A stretch of 64,000 nucleotides of DNA, taken from Gemmatimonadota bacterium (GTDB taxonomy: Bacteria; Gemmatimonadota; Gemmatimonadetes; Palauibacterales; Palauibacteraceae). The notes beneath the pieces are model-generated. The model was not told where the DNA came from. It saw only the letters and a program-made list of their open reading frames with translations, and searched no databases. A program made the position numbers and the translations under genes. Positions within the stretch are counted from its first letter, which is position 1. Every line of letters starts with the position of its first letter. This document shows, in pieces, positions 60,788 through 64,000 of this stretch. Location of the stretch: NCBI GenBank assembly GCA_029262175.1, contig JAJCZV010000036.1, forward strand, positions 124,001-188,000, in the 5' to 3' direction.

Positions 60788-61579
60788 CTAGCCCGTCGCG
60801 GTACCGCCGAAGCGCTCGATGAAGACTCTCTCCCGGTCGGTGAGTTCGGCCCAACCCAGCGAACGGATCTTGTCGGCGATCCGTTCGTACTCTTCGCGAT
60901 TCACGGGGTGAAGCGTCGCCGGATCGATCCTGGACCAGCGAGCGGTGAGATCGCGCTCCTTCATCCGAACCCCGACGTTCTCGGCCTTGCGTTGAAACTG
61001 ACTCGCGGGCGAGCGCCAATCCTTCCAGCGCAGGTATAGCCACCCTCCGAGAAAACCGCCGAGGTGGGCGAAGTGCGCGACGTTGGCTTGTCCCCCGCTC
61101 AAACTGAACCACAGCGAGAGGACCGTCAGCCCGATCACGAAGATCCGAATCTCGACGGGAATGACGAACCAGAGAAGGATCTTCTCATGCGGCCAGAAGC
61201 GAGCGAACGCCAGAAAAACGCCGTAGACCGCGCCCGAAGCTCCGACCATTGGGACGTAAAGCCCTCCCGCGGAAGCGGTGATCCCGGTATACGCGATATG
61301 GACGAGCGCACCCACCAACCCACTCACGAGATACATCCCCAGGAAGTGGCGGCTCCCCAATCGGGTCTCGAGTCGCGGACCGAGAAAGAACAACCCGATC
61401 ATGTTGAAGAACAAATGGCTCGTGCCGCCGTGTAGGAACTGATAGGTGATCAGCGTCCACGGTTTTTGGAGCATGAGCGCGGGGACGAGCTGCAATTCCT
61501 GAAACAACGGCGTGCCAGGCCCGGCGAACAAGAGACCAAGGACGTTTAGCAGTAGGAGCTGCCCAACCACAGGAGTCAT
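60788..61579 (-). CDS. Rhomboid-family intramembrane serine protease
   Basis: 263 aa from the ATG at 61579, which overlaps the DUF72 stop (ATGA). Six or so membrane helices. Catalytic Ser115 in the G-A-S-G motif (MVGASGAVYG) and His172 in AHFAHLGGFLGG form the dyad; HGGTSHLFFNM at 50-60 is the conserved rhomboid N-terminal motif. The C-terminal ~75 residues are soluble and basic (ADKIRSLGWAELTDRERVFIERF), a helical tail common in bacterial rhomboids. Substrates unknown. Confidence 0.93.
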   Translation of the reverse strand: MTPVVGQLLLLNVLGLLFAGPGTPLFQELQLVPALMLQKPWTLITYQFLHGGTSHLFFNMIGLFFLGPRLETRLGSRHFLGMYLVSGLVGALVHIAYTGITASAGGLYVPMVGASGAVYGVFLAFARFWPHEKILLWFVIPVEIRIFVIGLTVLSLWFSLSGGQANVAHFAHLGGFLGGWLYLRWKDWRSPASQFQRKAENVGVRMKERDLTARWSRIDPATLHPVNREEYERIADKIRSLGWAELTDRERVFIERFGGTATG

Positions 61580-62280
61580 GAGTGGGTAAGCTCCACGAAC
61601 TGCTCGGCGAGCCGTGGACCGACGCCGGCATCTTCGTGTTTGAAGAACGCGTAGACTCGATCCCAGGCAGAGTCGCGTATGCGATTCGCCCACACATCGA
61701 GTTCCGCCGGGTCATACGACGTCTTTCGAAGCCGGATGTACGACCAGTCGGCCGTCTCTACGAACGGAGCGTCCATCGCTCCGTCGTCGGTCTCGGCAAG
61801 ACAGAGCGCACAATTGCGGGCGCGCAATATCTCGAAAACCGGGTCGGCGAACCACGACGGGTGACGAAATTCGAAGGCGGAGGTGCCGGGGTTCGGGAGC
61901 CCCGCTATGAAGTCCGACAAGCAGGCATCGTCGCGTTTGAAATTTGGCGGGAGCTGGTAGAGAATCACACCCGCTCGATCCGCCAACGCGTTCGCCGTTT
62001 GGACAAAGTATTCGATCTCTTCTTCCGCTCCCTTGAGACGCTTGAAGTGCGTGATGCGACGCGAGGCCTTCAACGCGAAGCGAAACCCATCCGGCACGGA
62101 CTCGGCCCAGGTCTCCAAGACGCTTTCTCGCGGCATTCGGTAGAACGTGTTGTTGATCTCGACCGCGGGAAGCTTGGATCCGTAGTAAGAAAGCATCTGC
62201 TTGGCGGGGAGATCCTCGGGATAGAAGGTCCCCTTCCAAGCGGGATAACTATAGCCGCTGGTTCCTACCCAAACCTGCAT
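61576..62280 (-). CDS. DUF72 (YecE-family) protein
   Basis: 234 aa, TIM-barrel-like protein of unknown reaction. Family landmarks are VWVGTSGYSYPAWKGTFYP at the N-terminus, SYYGSKLPAVEINNTFYRMP, FRFALKASRRITHFKRL, YQLPPNFKRDDACLSDFI and AFEFRHPSWF. Then DGAMDAPFVETADWSYIRL and, near the end, VYAFFKHEDAGVGPRLAEQF. The Glu and Arg/His-rich pocket suggests metal or nucleic-acid chemistry but no function is established. Coupled to the rhomboid gene. Confidence 0.92.
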   Translation of the reverse strand: MQVWVGTSGYSYPAWKGTFYPEDLPAKQMLSYYGSKLPAVEINNTFYRMPRESVLETWAESVPDGFRFALKASRRITHFKRLKGAEEEIEYFVQTANALADRAGVILYQLPPNFKRDDACLSDFIAGLPNPGTSAFEFRHPSWFADPVFEILRARNCALCLAETDDGAMDAPFVETADWSYIRLRKTSYDPAELDVWANRIRDSAWDRVYAFFKHEDAGVGPRLAEQFVELTHS

Positions 62281-62369
62281 TCATTCTCCTGAACATGCGC
62301 GAATCGGTGGTTGGGCCGTGGATGATACGCGGTCGCCGGAACTCGGCCAACGAGGAGTTCGATCCTGGG

Positions 62370-63137
62370 TCAGCTCCCTTGTAGCACCCGCTTCGCTCGC
62401 TGCACGACCCCCGAGCTGGTGTTCAGGTTCGCAAACCGGGAAAGCGTGCGCACCCCGCGATCGATCGCGTGGAAGCGGGCGCGTGCGGCCATAGGGACCC
62501 GCGGCGTTCCCCATTCCGAGGGGAACGCGAACTTCCATTTGCGCATGAACGGGCCGTAGCAGCGAAACGCTTGCTCCCATGTTTCGGGCGGGTAGTAGTC
62601 CGTAAAGCTCTTTTTGCCCTTGGTCGGGTTGACCTTCGGCAGCTTCCGGACGGGTTCGATGCCAATAAGACGGAGCACCGCGTCAAAATCATCCGCGAGG
62701 TTCGTAAACTCGATGACGCGTGCGAAGCGCTCGTGACCGAGCAGATACCAGTTGTTGAAGAGTTTGTTCTTGTAGCGCGCGAAGTACTCATGGAACTCCG
62801 CATCGTGCTCTTGCACCCAATGGAACTCCTGCAGCGCTTCTTCCGTGATGTATCCGCCGTTTCGAACAAACTTGTGCGGCGTGGTGAAGTTGTCTTTGTG
62901 GTTGTTCTTGAGCTTTACGAACTCGCTTACCGCTTGATCGAGCGGATCGCGATTCGAAGCGAACACGAAATAGTCGTCGGCCTTCTTTCCGTATTCGGCT
63001 CGAAATTCCGTGTACTTGGCGTGCTTCCAGACGATACTCTCGCCGCCATAGTGTTCCTGCAATTCGGTCGCGATGGCCGTGGAACCCGTAAAGGGGGGCT
63101 CGACGAACAGATACTTCAGCGTGTGGTTGATAATCAT
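62370..63137 (-). CDS. Sulfotransferase-like protein
   Basis: 255 aa from the ATG at 63137, which overlaps the quinone oxidoreductase stop by 4 bp (ATGA). The frame is also open inside that gene but that is shadow sequence. The N-terminus KYLFVEPPFTGSTAIATELQ matches the PAPS 5'-phosphosulfate-binding loop of sulfotransferase family 2-type proteins. FASNRDPLDQAVSEFVKLKN corresponds to the 3'-phosphate-binding R-(D/N)-P-x-x-x-x-x-S region. Acceptor unknown (carbohydrate or small molecule). Confidence 0.78.
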   Translation of the reverse strand: MIINHTLKYLFVEPPFTGSTAIATELQEHYGGESIVWKHAKYTEFRAEYGKKADDYFVFASNRDPLDQAVSEFVKLKNNHKDNFTTPHKFVRNGGYITEEALQEFHWVQEHDAEFHEYFARYKNKLFNNWYLLGHERFARVIEFTNLADDFDAVLRLIGIEPVRKLPKVNPTKGKKSFTDYYPPETWEQAFRCYGPFMRKWKFAFPSEWGTPRVPMAARARFHAIDRGVRTLSRFANLNTSSGVVQRAKRVLQGS

Positions 63138-64000
63138 TCGACCACCAACAGAACCTTCCCGAACGATTGGTTCGACTCTACGTAACGGTGTGCCTCTGCA
63201 GCCTCGGCGAGCGGGTAGGCGCGGTCGATCACCGGGACGAGCCCGCCCTCCCCTTCCGGCCTCGAGAAGGCGGGGAGAAACCGACGTTGAAACTCCGTTG
63301 TGAGCGCGGCCTTCTCCTCGACGGCGCGGGCGCGCAATACGGTGCCGACCACGGTGGCTCGCTTTCCCATCAAGACGCGTAGATCGGCTGCAACGCTCGA
63401 GCCACCCAGCACGCCCACGATCACGAGACGGCCGAGCGTAGCGAGGCAGCGGATATTCGCGCTCCAATAGGGGGCCCCGACCGTGTCGAGGATCACGTCG
63501 GCGCCGTGTCCGTCGCTCGCCTCCCGAACGGCTTTCGAGAGGAGTTCGGAGTCGGCGTCAGGACCCAGTTGGGCCCGATCGAATCCGAGATCGAGCGGCA
63601 GGGCCGCTTGTCGGATGCGTTCGAGTTTTGCCGCCGAAGCCGTCCCGACCACGGCGCCCGCACCGGCCTCGCGCGCGAGCTGGAGCGCGGCCGTCCCGAC
63701 GCCTCCACCGGCGGTGTGGATGACGACGGTTTCTCCGTCCGTCAGTCGACCGCGCTCGAACAGCGCGTCAGCGGCGGTGAGGAAGACTTCGGGGATGGCG
63801 CCAGCTTCCGACCAACCCAGTGTGGGCGGAACGGGAAGGAGCTGCCCGACGGGGACGACCGTGTACTCCGCATAGCCACCACCGCCCAAAATCCCCATCG
63901 CGCGATCTCCGACGGCCCATCCGGCGACGTTCGCGCCGAGATCGGCGATCTCTCCGGCGAACTCGAGACCCGGAATATCCGGCGGCGAGCCCGCGGGAAC
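63134..64000 (-). CDS. NADPH:quinone oxidoreductase-like medium-chain dehydrogenase, 5' end beyond window
   Basis: 289 codons visible; the N-terminus lies right of 64000. Zeta-crystallin/PIG3-type QOR, probably without zinc. The entering part reads SPPDIPGLEFAGEIADLGANVAGWAVGD, followed by GGGGYAEYTVVPVGQLLPVP. The NADPH Rossmann region is HTAGGGVGTAALQLAREAGA. VILDTVGAPYW, RLVIVGVLGG, and YPLAEAAEAHRYVESNQSFGKVLLVVE follow. The stop overlaps the sulfotransferase start. Confidence 0.92.
   Translation of the reverse strand, partial: VPAGSPPDIPGLEFAGEIADLGANVAGWAVGDRAMGILGGGGYAEYTVVPVGQLLPVPPTLGWSEAGAIPEVFLTAADALFERGRLTDGETVVIHTAGGGVGTAALQLAREAGAGAVVGTASAAKLERIRQAALPLDLGFDRAQLGPDADSELLSKAVREASDGHGADVILDTVGAPYWSANIRCLATLGRLVIVGVLGGSSVAADLRVLMGKRATVVGTVLRARAVEEKAALTTEFQRRFLPAFSRPEGEGGLVPVIDRAYPLAEAAEAHRYVESNQSFGKVLLVVE

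Overview
The window is a G+C-rich, tightly packed bacterial chromosome segment. It carries housekeeping genes (recA, alaS, pth, prs, rarA, hflX, pdxJ, ispE) and many exported lipoproteins with beta-propeller folds (RCC1, FG-GAP/ASPIC, VPS10/BNR repeats). It has no insertion sequence, prophage or CRISPR array. Start/stop overlaps of the ATGA, GTGA and TGATG type are very frequent. The mixture resembles Gemmatimonadota or a neighbouring phylum; that placement is an inference from gene content, since no rRNA is present.

Left part (1-24.2 kb). Nearly everything reads on the minus strand. A prs-rplY-pth-hppA group is followed by an MscS channel, a divergent M50 membrane protease, a YyaL-type thioredoxin-domain protein and an RCC1-repeat lipoprotein. 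A tRNA-Gln(TTG) follows. The ispE-flippase-pdxJ trio is coupled by 4-bp overlaps. A long co-directional series then runs recA, recX, alaS, a small unknown gene, an SDR, the tRNA nucleotidyltransferase, rarA and hflX, covering recombination, tRNA quality and replication rescue. Upstream of recA there is a 51/52-bp tandem repeat, then a zinc-ribbon protein and dtd.

Middle part (24.2-49.3 kb). An AT-rich stretch of about 700 bp without a convincing gene precedes a UPF1-like helicase. The start codon of that helicase overlaps the start codon of a divergent PLP decarboxylase. Next come a DsbA-like lipoprotein, two large FG-GAP/ASPIC lipoproteins, pntAA-pntAB-pntB transhydrogenase, a coupled pseudopilin/HD-GYP/lipoprotein trio, a Tat-exported SelA-like PLP enzyme, a VPS10/BNR protein and three small lipoproteins. 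The gap at 47.0-47.4 kb holds two inverted copies of a hairpin element with a conserved loop.

Right part (49.3-64 kb). The most interesting section is 50.7-58.5 kb. A translationally coupled operon encodes an asparagine-synthetase-like ligase, a radical SAM enzyme, an FAD oxidoreductase of the halogenase fold and a stand-alone OvoA-type sulfoxide synthase core. It converges on a minus-strand EgtD-like histidine methyltransferase plus a Tat-exported C-S lyase-like PLP enzyme, and an MFS transporter lies divergently on its left. Together these suggest a thiohistidine-type (ovothiol/ergothioneine-related) pathway with extra, unexplained tailoring steps. After it come an acyl-CoA dehydrogenase, a coupled DUF72/rhomboid pair, a sulfotransferase-like protein and a quinone oxidoreductase that runs off the right edge.
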